Below, in pieces: positions 42,491-51,094 of a stretch of 64,000 bases of DNA. Made by a program: the position numbers and the translations under genes. The first letter of the stretch is position 1; each line of letters opens with the position of its first letter. The notes under the pieces were generated by a model. That model saw only the letters and a program-made list of their open reading frames with translations. It searched no databases and was not told the DNA's origin. This DNA comes from Paraburkholderia acidisoli (GTDB lineage Bacteria > Pseudomonadota > Gammaproteobacteria > Burkholderiales > Burkholderiaceae), in the NCBI RefSeq assembly GCF_009789675.1, contig NZ_CP046913.1, positions 2,356,001 to 2,420,000 on the forward strand, read 5' to 3'.

Positions 42491-42530
42491 ACGTTAGCGC
42501 TAACGTGAGCTAGTATTGGTTAGCGCTAAC
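42491..42530. promoter_or_regulatory. Two LacI-type operators between the dehydratase and lacI genes
   Basis: ACGTTAGCGCTAACGT (42491-42506) and GTTAGCGCTAAC (42519-42530) share the same core and their centres lie 26 bp apart. They fit a divergent promoter controlled by the adjacent LacI protein, and match the site at 37477-37490. Confidence 0.85.
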
Positions 42531-42568
42531 GCGAAGTCAACTCAACTCGTTCAAGGATTTCCCTGGTA

Positions 42569-43612
42569 ATGACTCAACCAGCCCGCAAGCGGCGCGGCTC
42601 CGGCCGCACCACCTTGCATGACGTCGCCGAACTGGCGGGCGTGTCGGCAATGACGGTTTCGCGCTACTTCAACAACAAGGATGGCGTGGGTATCGACATC
42701 CAGAAGCGCATTTCGGCCGCCATCGAGCAAACCGGCTATGTGCGCAACGTGTTCGCGGGTTCGCTGGCTTCGGCGCGCGGGCGCTCGGTCGGCATGGTGA
42801 TCCCGCATATCGCGGGTGGCGTGTACGCCGAAACGGTGCAGGCCGTGACCGACACGCTGCGCCCGTTCGGCTATCAGTTGCTGCTGGCGTCGTCGAACTA
42901 TTCGACCGAGGAAGAAGAAGCGGCCGTGCGCGCGTTCATGGGCTGGGCGCCCGCCGCGATCATCCTCACGGGCCAGAAGCGCTCGCGCAAGACCACGGAA
43001 CTGCTGGCCAACGCGAGCATTCCGGTAGTGGAAACCTGGGCGCACCGGGCGCGGCCGCAGCATATCCAGGTGGGATTTTCGAATCCCTCGGTGGGACGCG
43101 ACTGCACGCGCTACCTCCACGAACGCGGGCACCGCCGCATCGTGTTCGTGCATCCGCAACGCACCGACGACATGGGCGCGAACGATCGCGCGAGCGGCTA
43201 CGAAGCGGCCATGCGCGAACTCGATCTCACGCCCATGACGTTTCGCCCGCAGGCCTCGGTGCTGCTCGAGGCGGGCGCCGAGGCCTTCCGCACGCTCACG
43301 GGCGGCCGCAAACCCGCCGACGCCCTGCTGTTCTCCAACGACAATCTCGCCGCCGGCGCGCTGTTGCACGGCCTGCGCGAGAAGATCGCGATCCCGCAGG
43401 CCTGCGCGGTGATGGGATTCGGCGACCTGTCGATCGCGGACAAACTCGTGCCCTCGCTGACCACGGTGCGGCCGCCGCGCTACGAAATGGGCAAGATCGC
43501 GGCAATGCGCGTGATCGAACTGCTGCGCGCCATCGAAGAAGACTCGCCCACCAGCGCCATCGCGCGCGACAACCTGCTGTCCTACGAGATCGTCGAACGC
43601 GAAAGCGCCTGA
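42569..43612 (+). CDS. LacI family transcriptional regulator
   Basis: A 347-residue LacI/GntR-type repressor. The N-terminal headpiece TLHDVAELAGVSAMTVSRYF (about 15-34) contains the helix-turn-helix and YVRNVFAGSLASARG the hinge helix. The rest is a periplasmic-binding-protein-like sugar-sensing domain with SVGMVIPHIAGGVYAE and ALLFSNDNLAAGALL. It should bind the GTTAGCGCTAAC palindromes here and at the porin gene, and be released by a pathway sugar or sugar acid. It overlaps none of its neighbours and converges on the SMP-30 gene after 6 nt. Confidence 0.9.
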   Translation: MTQPARKRRGSGRTTLHDVAELAGVSAMTVSRYFNNKDGVGIDIQKRISAAIEQTGYVRNVFAGSLASARGRSVGMVIPHIAGGVYAETVQAVTDTLRPFGYQLLLASSNYSTEEEEAAVRAFMGWAPAAIILTGQKRSRKTTELLANASIPVVETWAHRARPQHIQVGFSNPSVGRDCTRYLHERGHRRIVFVHPQRTDDMGANDRASGYEAAMRELDLTPMTFRPQASVLLEAGAEAFRTLTGGRKPADALLFSNDNLAAGALLHGLREKIAIPQACAVMGFGDLSIADKLVPSLTTVRPPRYEMGKIAAMRVIELLRAIEEDSPTSAIARDNLLSYEIVERESA

Positions 43613-43618
43613 GCGGGA

Positions 43619-44503
43619 TCAGCGGGTGACGTTGCTGCGCGGCTCGATCAGGCCCGGCACGCTCACGCGCATGGCGAACACGCCGCCCGATTGCGGATAC
43701 TGCGCGATCTCCGCGGCGGGACGGCCCTGGCGCGCCGTGGTCACGTAGAGCGTGCGCAGGTCCTCGCCGCCGAACGCGCACATGGTGGGGCAGCGCGCGG
43801 GCAACGGGTGCGCCTCGACCACCTTGCCTTCGGGCGAGATGCGCACCACGCGCGCGCCCTCGTAGAGCGCCGCCCAGTAGTAGCCTTCGCTGTCGACCGA
43901 GGCGCCGTCGGGGCGCCCGCGGTCGGTGTCGGTGGGCGTGAACGTGACCCAGTCTTCGCGCGGCCCGACCGCGCCGCTGTCGAGGTCGAACGTGTGCCGA
44001 TAAATCGTGAAGCGCGGCGTGTCCGAGTGATAGCAGTAGCGATGATCGGGGCTGAACGCCATGCCGTTCGAGGTGAGCAGGCCCGAGTCGATGCGCGCGA
44101 GTTCGCCCTGGTCGTAGCGATAGAGCCCGGCGTTGCCGCCCGCCTTCGGCTCGTCGAGCGTGCCGAGCCAGAAGCGGCCGCGGGCGTCGCAGCGGCCGTC
44201 GTTGAAGCGGCTCGTCGCCGGATTTTCGGCGTTGTCGCACAGCTTGCGCACGACCTTGCCGTGTTCGTCGAGCAGGAAAATGCCGGTGCGCATACCGGCG
44301 ACGAAGCCGCCGTCTTCCGTCAGCGAAAAACAGCCGATATTCTCGGGCATGTCGATCCTGCGGTCCTCGCCGGTCTTCGGGTCGAAGCCGTGCAGCGCGG
44401 GCGCCTGGATATCCACCCACCACAGTTTGCCGCGCCGCTCGTCCCAGCGCGGACACTCGCCGAGCGCGGCGGCGGCCGGCAACACGCATTCCAGTTTCGA
44501 CAT
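43619..44503 (-). CDS. SMP-30/gluconolactonase family lactonase
   Basis: A 294-residue six-bladed beta-propeller sugar lactonase. Metal ligand regions include LGECPRWDERRGKLWWVDI (Glu), SRFNDGRCDARGRFWLGTL (Asn/Asp), TSNGMAFSPDHRYCYHSDT (Asn/Asp) and RPDGASVDSEGYYWAALY (Asp). It hydrolyses sugar lactones to aldonates after the dehydrogenase step. I start at ATG 44503 behind GGAGG; an ATG five codons upstream would place the ribosome binding site within the gene. It lies 30 nt after gntR in the same direction. Confidence 0.9.
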   Translation of the reverse strand: MSKLECVLPAAAALGECPRWDERRGKLWWVDIQAPALHGFDPKTGEDRRIDMPENIGCFSLTEDGGFVAGMRTGIFLLDEHGKVVRKLCDNAENPATSRFNDGRCDARGRFWLGTLDEPKAGGNAGLYRYDQGELARIDSGLLTSNGMAFSPDHRYCYHSDTPRFTIYRHTFDLDSGAVGPREDWVTFTPTDTDRGRPDGASVDSEGYYWAALYEGARVVRISPEGKVVEAHPLPARCPTMCAFGGEDLRTLYVTTARQGRPAAEIAQYPQSGGVFAMRVSVPGLIEPRSNVTR

Positions 44504-44533
44504 GACTGCATCCTCCATAGAGCTAAACCGGTT

Positions 44534-45256
44534 TCAGATGTCGAGATCCATCTCGAGTTCGATGGCGTCGCCGCGATAGGTGACGTCCGCGTAATAAACG
44601 ACCACGCCGTTCGCGTCGTGGAACACGCGCTGCACGCGCGCCACGGGCGACGCGATGGCAATGCGCAAATGATGGGCCGTATCGGCATCCGCTGCGCCGA
44701 TCGTGAGCGTTTGACGCGCGCGCGCCATGGGCCGGGGTGTCATCGCCATGAGAATCGGGATCACGGTCTCGCGGCGAAAGCGCGCGCGCTGCTTCGCGAA
44801 CAGCTTCTCCTCCAGATAGACGCCGATCACGCAATACGGTTCGCCTTGCATCGCATGCACGCGCCGCATGTAGGTGTAGGAGCGCGCGAGCCTGCCGTCC
44901 GTCGCGCGCAGCGGCGGCAGCCGGCTTCCTTCGTCGAGCGTGAGCAGTTCGGGCGTGGTCCGGTGCCAGGTTTCCGAGAGCGCGTCGAGGCTCGTGACCA
45001 CATGCATCGCCTCGTGCCGCGACGCGGGCGCGCTCACGAAGGTGCCGCGGCCGCGCTGGGGCGTCAGCGCCCCCTCCGCGCTCAGCAACTGCACGGCCTG
45101 GCGCGCCGTCACGCGCGCGACGCCGAACTCGGCCGCGATCTGCTCGAGCGTGGGAATCGGGTCGCCTTCACGCCAGACGCCGCGCGCAATGCGATCGCGC
45201 AAGGCATCGGCGATCTGCAGATAGAGGGGAACGGGACTGGACGTGGCTGAACGCAT
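44534..45256 (-). CDS. GntR family regulator, HutC subfamily
   Basis: A 240-residue regulator with an N-terminal winged helix (PLYLQIADALRDRIARGVWR, then GVARVTARQAVQLLSAEG) and a C-terminal UTRA effector domain (SYTYMRRVHAMQGEPYCVIG, ADVTYRGDAIELEMDL). It is divergent from the enolase-type dehydratase at 45390 and cotranscribed with the lactonase, so it probably controls both. An imperfect operator-like repeat lies at 45363-45384. An in-frame GTG at 45265 is an alternative start; no ribosome binding site decides. Confidence 0.88.
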   Translation of the reverse strand: MRSATSSPVPLYLQIADALRDRIARGVWREGDPIPTLEQIAAEFGVARVTARQAVQLLSAEGALTPQRGRGTFVSAPASRHEAMHVVTSLDALSETWHRTTPELLTLDEGSRLPPLRATDGRLARSYTYMRRVHAMQGEPYCVIGVYLEEKLFAKQRARFRRETVIPILMAMTPRPMARARQTLTIGAADADTAHHLRIAIASPVARVQRVFHDANGVVVYYADVTYRGDAIELEMDLDI

Positions 45257-45362
45257 GATGAACACGGACTGGGCGGGCGAAGCGGGATCTTACGCCGCGG
45301 CGCGCGGAAGTTGCGGGAACGCGCGGGGAACTTGTCGAGAACTTGAAACGCGTCATGACCTT

Positions 45363-45384
45363 AAAGTACTATAAACCATACTTT
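45363..45384. promoter_or_regulatory. Operator-like inverted repeat at the gntR/dehydratase divergence
   Basis: AAAGTA (45363-45368) and TACTTT (45379-45384) flank CTATAAACCA in an AT-rich block just upstream of the dehydratase start at 45390. This spacing is common for GntR-type operators. Confidence 0.45.
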
Positions 45385-45389
45385 TAGAT

Positions 45390-46574
45390 ATGGGCACCGC
45401 CATCATGACCGATTTGCCTGCCGACGACCCCCGGCTCTCCCCTGTCGTCATCGAGCGTATCGAGGCGCATGTGCTGCGCGCGCCCATCGCCACGCCCGTG
45501 CAGACGTCGTTCGGCGTCATGCGCGATCGCCCGGCTCTGTTCGTCGAAGTCATCGCCCGCGACGGCGCCTCGGGCTGGGGCGAAGTCTGGTGCAACTTCC
45601 CCGCGTGCGGCGCGGAACATCGCGCGGCGCTGATCCGCACGGTGCTCGCGCCGCTGGCCGCCGGGCAAACGGTCCGCCACCCCGCCGCGCAGTTCGACGC
45701 CCTCACGCAGCGCACCGCCGTACTCGCGCTGCAATCGGGCGAACCGGGTCCGCTCGCGCAGGCCATCGCGGGCATCGACCTCGCGCTGTGGGACCTGCAG
45801 GCGCGGCGCGCGGGCCTGCCGCTCTGGCGACTACTCGGCGGCGCCAGCGGCGAGATCGGCGTGTATGCGAGCGGGCTCAATCCCACGGGCGCGCAGCCCA
45901 TCGTCGAGGAGCGGATCGCGCGCGGCTTCGAGGCGTTCAAGCTCAAACTCGGCTTCGGGCGCGAGCGCGACACCAGCAATCTCGCGGCGCTGCGCGAGAT
46001 GATCGGCGGCGCGCGGCGCCTGATGGTCGACGCGAATCAGGCGTGGGATCTCGACGCCGCGCTCGCAATGACCGACGTCATCGACGCGCATGCGCCCGGC
46101 TGGCTCGAGGAGCCGCTGCGCTGCAACCGGCCCATGCACGAATGGCAGACGCTCGCGCAACGGCTGAGCACGCCGCTCGCCGCCGGTGAGAATTTCGCCG
46201 ATGCCGCGGCGTTCGAGGCCGGCATCGCGGGCGGCGCGCTGCGCGTGATCCAGCCCGACGCCGCCAAGTGGGGCGGCATCTCCGGCAACCTGCCCGTGGC
46301 GCGCGCGGTGCAGCGCGCCGGCCTCACGTATTGCCCGCACTACCTGGGCGCGGGCGTCGGCCTGCTCGCTTCGGCGCACCTGCTGGCCGCCGCGGGCGAC
46401 AGCGCGGGACGCGGCATGCTCGAAGTCGATGCGAATCCGAACCCGCTGCGCGAATGGCTCTCCGGGCCAGTCGAGCGGCCGACGAACGGCCGCGTGCGCC
46501 TTGGCGAGGCGCCGGGCATCGGCATCGAACCGGACGTGGCCGCCTTGCGCCGCGAAATCGGCAACCCCCGCTGA
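45390..46574 (+). CDS. Mandelate racemase / muconate lactonizing enzyme family dehydratase
   Basis: A 394-residue enolase-superfamily enzyme. It has the KxK motif K184-x-K186 (EAFKLKLGFG), metal ligands D214 (VDANQAW), E240/E241 (LEEP) and E267 (AGENF), and D290 with H317 (CPHYLGAG) as the second acid-base pair, the mandelate-racemase subgroup pattern used by sugar-acid dehydratases. It would dehydrate a sugar acid, giving the locus two unrelated dehydratases. It is divergent from gntR. A second in-frame ATG lies at 45405. A terminator follows at 46591-46629. Confidence 0.88.
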   Translation: MGTAIMTDLPADDPRLSPVVIERIEAHVLRAPIATPVQTSFGVMRDRPALFVEVIARDGASGWGEVWCNFPACGAEHRAALIRTVLAPLAAGQTVRHPAAQFDALTQRTAVLALQSGEPGPLAQAIAGIDLALWDLQARRAGLPLWRLLGGASGEIGVYASGLNPTGAQPIVEERIARGFEAFKLKLGFGRERDTSNLAALREMIGGARRLMVDANQAWDLDAALAMTDVIDAHAPGWLEEPLRCNRPMHEWQTLAQRLSTPLAAGENFADAAAFEAGIAGGALRVIQPDAAKWGGISGNLPVARAVQRAGLTYCPHYLGAGVGLLASAHLLAAAGDSAGRGMLEVDANPNPLREWLSGPVERPTNGRVRLGEAPGIGIEPDVAALRREIGNPR

Positions 46575-46590
46575 AGCCTTTCGTATCGAC

Positions 46591-46629
46591 GAAAAAAAAC
46601 CGGGCCCCGCTTGATGCGGAGCCCGGTTT
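46591..46629. terminator. Terminator, stronger on the minus strand (livF end)
   Basis: AAACCGGGC / GCCCGGTTT arms (46597-46605 and 46621-46629) with an inner CCGC/GCGG extension; the A8 run at 46592-46599 becomes a T-tract for the leftward liv operon. It lies between the convergent dehydratase and livF genes. Confidence 0.8.
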
Positions 46630-46677
46630 CGGCGAACGTGGTTTGAGCGGCTTATTCGCCCAGCTTATTGGCCCAAC

Positions 46678-47394
46678 TTATTCGCCCAAGTACGCCGCGC
46701 GCACCTTCGGATCGTCGAGCATCTGCCTGGCCTCGCCTTCCATCGTCACGAGACCCGAATCCATCACGTAGCCGCGGTTCGCCGCCTGCAGCGCGAGACG
46801 CGCGTTCTGCTCGACCAGCAGCACCGTGATGCCTTCCGACGAGATCGTGCGCACCACTTCGAAGATCTTCTCGACCATGATCGGCGAGAGACCCATCGAC
46901 GGTTCGTCGAGCAGCAGCAGCTTCGGACGCGAGATGATCGCGCGCGCCATGGCCAGCATCTGCTGTTCGCCGCCCGAGAGCGTGCCCGCGAGCTGCGTGG
47001 CGCGTTCCTTCAGGCGCGGGAAGAAGCCGAACATGCGCTCGACGTCCTTCGCGATGCCGTCTTTATCGTTGCGCAGGTACGCGCCCATCTGCATGTTTTC
47101 GACGATCGACATGCGCGCGAAGATGCCGCGGCCTTCCGGCACCATCGCGAGACCGCGCTTGAGCAGCTCGTGCGCGGGCACGCCCTTGATCGACTGGCCC
47201 ATGTATTCGATGTCGCCAGCGGCGTACGCCTTCAGGCCCGTGATGGCCTTCATGGTCGTGGTCTTGCCCGCGCCGTTCGCGCCGATCAGCGTGACAAGCT
47301 CGCCCTGCTGGACTTGCATGTCCACGCCCTTGACCGCCTGAATGCCGCCGTAATTGACCTGCAGACCCTTGATTTTCAGTACCGGCGTTGCCAT
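46678..47394 (-). CDS. livF: Branched-chain amino acid ABC transporter ATPase LivF
   Basis: A 238-residue ABC ATPase: Walker A LIGANGAGKTT, signature LSGGEQQMLAMARA, Walker B LLLLDEPSMGLSP, and the LivF-type VPEGRGIFARMSIVENMQMG. It energises import of branched-chain amino acids or related substrates at the inner membrane together with LivG, LivM and LivH. The ATG at 47394 overlaps the livG stop by one base (TGATG). It is the last gene of the operon livHMGF; no substrate-binding protein (livK) gene lies in the run. Confidence 0.93.
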   Translation of the reverse strand: MATPVLKIKGLQVNYGGIQAVKGVDMQVQQGELVTLIGANGAGKTTTMKAITGLKAYAAGDIEYMGQSIKGVPAHELLKRGLAMVPEGRGIFARMSIVENMQMGAYLRNDKDGIAKDVERMFGFFPRLKERATQLAGTLSGGEQQMLAMARAIISRPKLLLLDEPSMGLSPIMVEKIFEVVRTISSEGITVLLVEQNARLALQAANRGYVMDSGLVTMEGEARQMLDDPKVRAAYLGE

Positions 47395-48170
47395 CAGTGA
47401 ACCCCCGCGCCCAGATATGCCTCGATCACCTTCGGGTCCTTCTGCACGTCTTGCGGCAGACCCTCGGCGATCACCTTGCCATAGTCGAGCACTGTCATGC
47501 GGTTGCACAGGCCCATCACCAGTTTCACGTCGTGCTCGATCAGCAGGATGGTCTTGCCATCGGCGCGGATCTTGTCGAGCAGGCGCGTGAGTTCGACCTT
47601 CTCGGTCGCGTTCATGCCGGCCGCCGGCTCGTCGAGCGCGAGCAGCTTCGGATCGGTCGCGAGCGCGCGGGCGATCTCCAGACGGCGCTGGTGGCCGTAC
47701 GAGAGATTGCGCGAGGTGTAGTCCGCGTATTGCGAAATGCCCACGTATTCGAGCAGTTCGATCGCGCGTTCCTTGATCTCGCGCTCTTCACGGCGTTCCG
47801 ACGGCGTTTGCAGCACCGCGCCGATCAGGCCGTGCTTCGTGCGCACGTGGCGGCCGACCATCACGTTTTCGAGCGCCGTCATGCCGCCAAACAGGCGAAT
47901 GTTCTGGAACGTGCGCGCGATACCGGCCTTCGCCACCTGATACACGGCTTCCGGCTTGTATTCCGTGCCGTCGAGCTTGAATTCGCCCGAATCCGGCGTG
48001 TACAGCCCCGTAATCACGTTGAAGAACGTGGTCTTGCCGGCGCCGTTCGGGCCGATCAGACCGTAGATCGTGCCTTCCTCGATCTGCAGGCCCACGTCGG
48101 AGAGCGCCTGCAGGCCGCCGAAGCGCTTGTTCACGCCCTTCACGGACAGGCGAATGGATTTGTTGCTCAT
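47394..48170 (-). CDS. livG: Branched-chain amino acid ABC transporter ATPase LivG
   Basis: A 258-residue ABC ATPase with Walker A LIGPNGAGKTTFFNVITGLY, the LivG signature IARTFQNIRLFGGMTALENV, the ABC motif LSYGHQRRLEIARALATDP, Walker B LLALDEPAAGMN and H-loop LIEHDVKLVMGLC. It forms the ATPase heterodimer with LivF. It starts 18 nt after livM and ends in a one-base overlap with livF. Confidence 0.93.
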   Translation of the reverse strand: MSNKSIRLSVKGVNKRFGGLQALSDVGLQIEEGTIYGLIGPNGAGKTTFFNVITGLYTPDSGEFKLDGTEYKPEAVYQVAKAGIARTFQNIRLFGGMTALENVMVGRHVRTKHGLIGAVLQTPSERREEREIKERAIELLEYVGISQYADYTSRNLSYGHQRRLEIARALATDPKLLALDEPAAGMNATEKVELTRLLDKIRADGKTILLIEHDVKLVMGLCNRMTVLDYGKVIAEGLPQDVQKDPKVIEAYLGAGVH

Positions 48171-48188
48171 AGCGTTGTCCTCTCCGTA

Positions 48189-49358
48189 TTACGCGCGCAC
48201 CGGCTTCTTGTTGCCGCGCTTCGCGATCTTCGCGATCTTGTCTTCGTGCTTCGGCGCGGGCCACAGGCCTTCCGAGCGATACAGCATGATGACGACCATC
48301 GCGAGGCCGTAGAGCAACTGGCGGATGACTTCCGTATCGACGATTTCATGGCCGAAGATCCAGTGCTGGAGCGGGCCCATGGTCGAGCGCAGAAACTCGG
48401 GGAAGATGGCGAGCAGCACGGCGCCCAGGATCACGCCCGGAATGTGGCCCATGCCGCCCAGCACCACGCAGGCGAGCACCACGACCGATTCCCAGAAGGT
48501 GAACGATTCCGGCGAGACGAAGCCCTGGAACGCACCGAACATCGCGCCCGAGAGACCGCCGAACGAGGCGCCCATCGCGAACGCCAGCAGCTTCACGTTA
48601 CGCGTGTTGATGCCCATGGCCTTGGCGGCGATTTCGTCTTCGCGGATCGCGGCCCAGGCGCGGCCGATACGCGAGTGCTGCAAACGCGTACACACCCAGA
48701 TCACGAGCAGCGCGCAAACCACGAACGCGTAGTAGTACATGTACACGGACGTGAACGTGAAGCCGAGAATCTCGTGCGGCTGCGCGAGGTTGAAGCCGCC
48801 GATCGACAGCGGCGCCACGCCCGTGATGCCCTGCGGGCCGTTGGTGATGTTCACCGGACGGTCGAGGTTGTTCATGAAGATACGAACGATTTCCCCGAAG
48901 CCCAGCGTCACGATCGCGAGGTAGTCGCCGCGCAGACGCAGCGTCGGCGCGCCCAGACAGATACCCGCAATGGCCGCGAGCGCCATCGCCACCGGAATCA
49001 CGATCCAGTAAGGCGTGTGCATGCCGCCGGGCAGCATGTTGGCGATCCACGCGAACTGCGTGGTGAGGTGCGGCGAGGTCAGCAACGCGGCCACGTAGGC
49101 GCCCACCGCGTAGAACGCGATGTAGCCCAGGTCGAGCAGGCCGGCGAAGCCGACCACCACGTTCAGACCCAGCGCGAGCATCACGTAGAGCATCGCGAAG
49201 TCCAGCACGCGCACCCAGTAGTTGCCGCCCGTGGCGCCCACCACGAAGGGCAGGATCGCGACGATGATCGCCGTGGCGATGCCCACCGTCAGCGTCTTCG
49301 TGCGGTTCTTTTCGGGGATGAGCGTCGTCGACGGCTCGATCGGTTGAATTGAAGTCAT
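48189..49358 (-). CDS. livM: Branched-chain amino acid ABC transporter permease LivM
   Basis: A 389-residue inner-membrane permease with about ten hydrophobic segments and the family motif WAAIREDEIAAKAMGINTRNVKLLAFAMGA (read as AWAAIREDEIAAKAMGIN then TRNVKLLAFAMGA) that contacts the ATPases. GLNVVVGFAGLLDLGYIAFY is typical of LivM. The C-terminal basic tail (HEDKIAKIAKRGNKKPVRA) is cytoplasmic. It sits between livH (14 nt) and livG. Confidence 0.92.
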   Translation of the reverse strand: MTSIQPIEPSTTLIPEKNRTKTLTVGIATAIIVAILPFVVGATGGNYWVRVLDFAMLYVMLALGLNVVVGFAGLLDLGYIAFYAVGAYVAALLTSPHLTTQFAWIANMLPGGMHTPYWIVIPVAMALAAIAGICLGAPTLRLRGDYLAIVTLGFGEIVRIFMNNLDRPVNITNGPQGITGVAPLSIGGFNLAQPHEILGFTFTSVYMYYYAFVVCALLVIWVCTRLQHSRIGRAWAAIREDEIAAKAMGINTRNVKLLAFAMGASFGGLSGAMFGAFQGFVSPESFTFWESVVVLACVVLGGMGHIPGVILGAVLLAIFPEFLRSTMGPLQHWIFGHEIVDTEVIRQLLYGLAMVVIMLYRSEGLWPAPKHEDKIAKIAKRGNKKPVRA

Positions 49359-49372
49359 GTTGTGCTACTCCC

Positions 49373-50323
49373 TTATGCGCGGTCCGCGACACGTTCGCCC
49401 AGCAGCCCCGACGGACGGAACACGAGCACGACGATCAGCACGACGAATGCGAACACGTCCTGATAGTTACTGCCGAACACGCCGCCGGTCAGATTGCCGA
49501 TGTAACCCGCGCCGAGCTGTTCGATGAGACCGAGAACGACGCCGCCCACCATCGCGCCGCCCAGGTTGCCGATCCCGCCCAGCACCGCGGCCGTGAACGC
49601 CTTCATGCCAGGGATGAAGCCCATGTAGAAGTGCGCGTTGCCGTATTCGGAGGCGATCATCACGCCGGCCAGCGCCGCCAGCGCCGAGCCGATCATGAAC
49701 GTGGCCGAGATCACGAAGTTCGGGTTCACGCCCATCAGCGAGGCGTTGTTGGGGTTTTCGGCGATCGCGCGCATGGCACGGCCGAGCTTCGTGCGGTGCA
49801 CGAGCAGCAGCAGGCCCGCCATCACGAGGAACGCGACCACGATGATGACGATTTCCGTCGGCGAGATCACGGCGCCCACGCCGGTTTCGGTCGGGGCGAT
49901 CACGTTGATCGGATCGGTCGAGATGAGCTGCGGGAACGCGAGCGGGTTGCGGCCCCAGATCATCATCGCCAGCGTCTGCAGCAGGATCGACACGCCGATG
50001 GCGGTGATCAGCGGTGCGAGGCGCGGCGCGCGGCGCAGCGGCCGGTAAGCGACCTTCTCGATGGTGTAGCCGACGACCGAACACACGACGGCGGCAACGA
50101 CCAGCCCGATGATCAGCGTGGGGATGTGGCCGAGACCCGGAAAGTGATTCTGGATGACGGTGATCGCGGAGAGCGCGACCATGGCGCCGACCATGAGCAC
50201 GTCGCCGTGCGCGAAGTTGATGATGCCCAGAATCCCGTACACCATGGTGTAGCCCAGTGCGATGATGGCGTAGATGCTGCCAAGCACCAGCCCATTCAGG
50301 ATCTGCTGGATGAAAATATCCAT
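49373..50323 (-). CDS. livH: Branched-chain amino acid ABC transporter permease LivH
   Basis: A 316-residue permease, first gene of the operon. It starts MDIFIQQILNGLVLGSIYAI, with ALGYTMVYGILGIINFAHGD (LivH signature), LGRAMRAIAENPNNASLMGV (ATPase contact) and FTAAVLGGIGNLGGAMVGGV. It pairs with LivM to form the pore. The operon promoter should lie in 50324-50497, which shows no strong consensus. Confidence 0.93.
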   Translation of the reverse strand: MDIFIQQILNGLVLGSIYAIIALGYTMVYGILGIINFAHGDVLMVGAMVALSAITVIQNHFPGLGHIPTLIIGLVVAAVVCSVVGYTIEKVAYRPLRRAPRLAPLITAIGVSILLQTLAMMIWGRNPLAFPQLISTDPINVIAPTETGVGAVISPTEIVIIVVAFLVMAGLLLLVHRTKLGRAMRAIAENPNNASLMGVNPNFVISATFMIGSALAALAGVMIASEYGNAHFYMGFIPGMKAFTAAVLGGIGNLGGAMVGGVVLGLIEQLGAGYIGNLTGGVFGSNYQDVFAFVVLIVVLVFRPSGLLGERVADRA

Positions 50324-50497
50324 TTAATGCTCCTTAGCCCGTGCGACCGGATTCGCGCTTGTCATCGGCCGGTGGGCGATGTTTTACGGAACCGCAACGA
50401 CACTCTCGGGTACTGAAGTAAAAGACCGGTAAAGGTTGGCCGCGGCCGGTTTGCGTTGTCGCTGTGTTGCAGCGGCAGGCTCGCCGGAAGCGGATGC

Positions 50498-50529
50498 AAA
50501 AACGGCACCGTCGGATGGTTCGGTGCCGT
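50498..50529 (-). terminator. Terminator after the 151-residue gene
   Basis: ACGGCACCG (50502-50510) pairs with CGGTGCCGT (50521-50529), and the A-run 50498-50502 gives a T-tract on the minus strand, 6 nt after the stop codon of the gene at 50535-50990. Confidence 0.8.
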
Positions 50530-50534
50530 CGGGT

Positions 50535-50990
50535 TCAACTACCTGTCACGTGCGCGGCGCCAAACTCGCGGCCGGTCTTGCGGACCGGCGCCGTGAATGC
50601 GTCGAACGTCATGACTCCCTCTTCCGGACCGCCTGCGCGCCGGACACCCTCGCATACGAGAGGCCCGCCAGTCAGGCGACGAACCGGCACAACGACAGCG
50701 CTTGCGCCGGTGCATGCAAAAGCAAGGTGCATGCCAGTTTTCATGACGACGGGAGCGAACGCGATTCCGGACGTCTTTGAGGCATCCGCGCGGGCCGCAG
50801 GTGCGACTCGGGCGTGGCCGTTTTCATCGTCGTATCCGAAACGCACTTCGGCTCCTTCAGTGCGCGCAACGATCGTCGATATTTCGCCGCTGCCCACGCG
50901 AACCGCCCATTCGATCGTTGGGCTGAACCACGCGTCGCGTGGCGCAACCGCCGCCATCGAAGGCGTGGCAAAAGCAAATTCGACGTGCAT
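50535..50990 (-). CDS. Hypothetical protein (151 aa)
   Basis: The product begins MHVEFAFATPSMAAVAPRDA and has alternating hydrophobic strands (EWAVRVGSGEISTIVARTEG, GIAFAPVVMKTGMHLAFACT), suggesting a beta-rich cytoplasmic protein. No family is recognised. A good promoter (51067-51094), GGAG before the ATG and a matching terminator at 50498-50529 frame it as an independent single-gene unit, which is the main evidence that it is real. Confidence 0.65.
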   Translation of the reverse strand: MHVEFAFATPSMAAVAPRDAWFSPTIEWAVRVGSGEISTIVARTEGAEVRFGYDDENGHARVAPAARADASKTSGIAFAPVVMKTGMHLAFACTGASAVVVPVRRLTGGPLVCEGVRRAGGPEEGVMTFDAFTAPVRKTGREFGAAHVTGS

Positions 50991-51066
50991 TAATCAGGTC
51001 TCCTGCGCCTTCCGAAATGCTTGTTCGAGGGCCTTCCAAAACCTCTCCAACCCTCAGAACGCGCGC

Positions 51067-51094
51067 ATTGTAACGCCAATTATGCGACGGGCAA
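51067..51094 (-). promoter_or_regulatory. Promoter of the 151-residue gene
   Basis: On the minus strand TTGCCC (51094-51089) and TACAAT (51072-51067) are 16 bp apart and point at the gene starting at 50990. The remaining gap to ispH (51095-51490) shows an AT-rich tract (51340-51470) and no gene. Confidence 0.55.

Noticed and set aside
47388..49352. A 654-codon plus-strand frame opposite livG-livM
   Set aside because: Antisense shadow of liv genes; no domain, no ribosome binding site.
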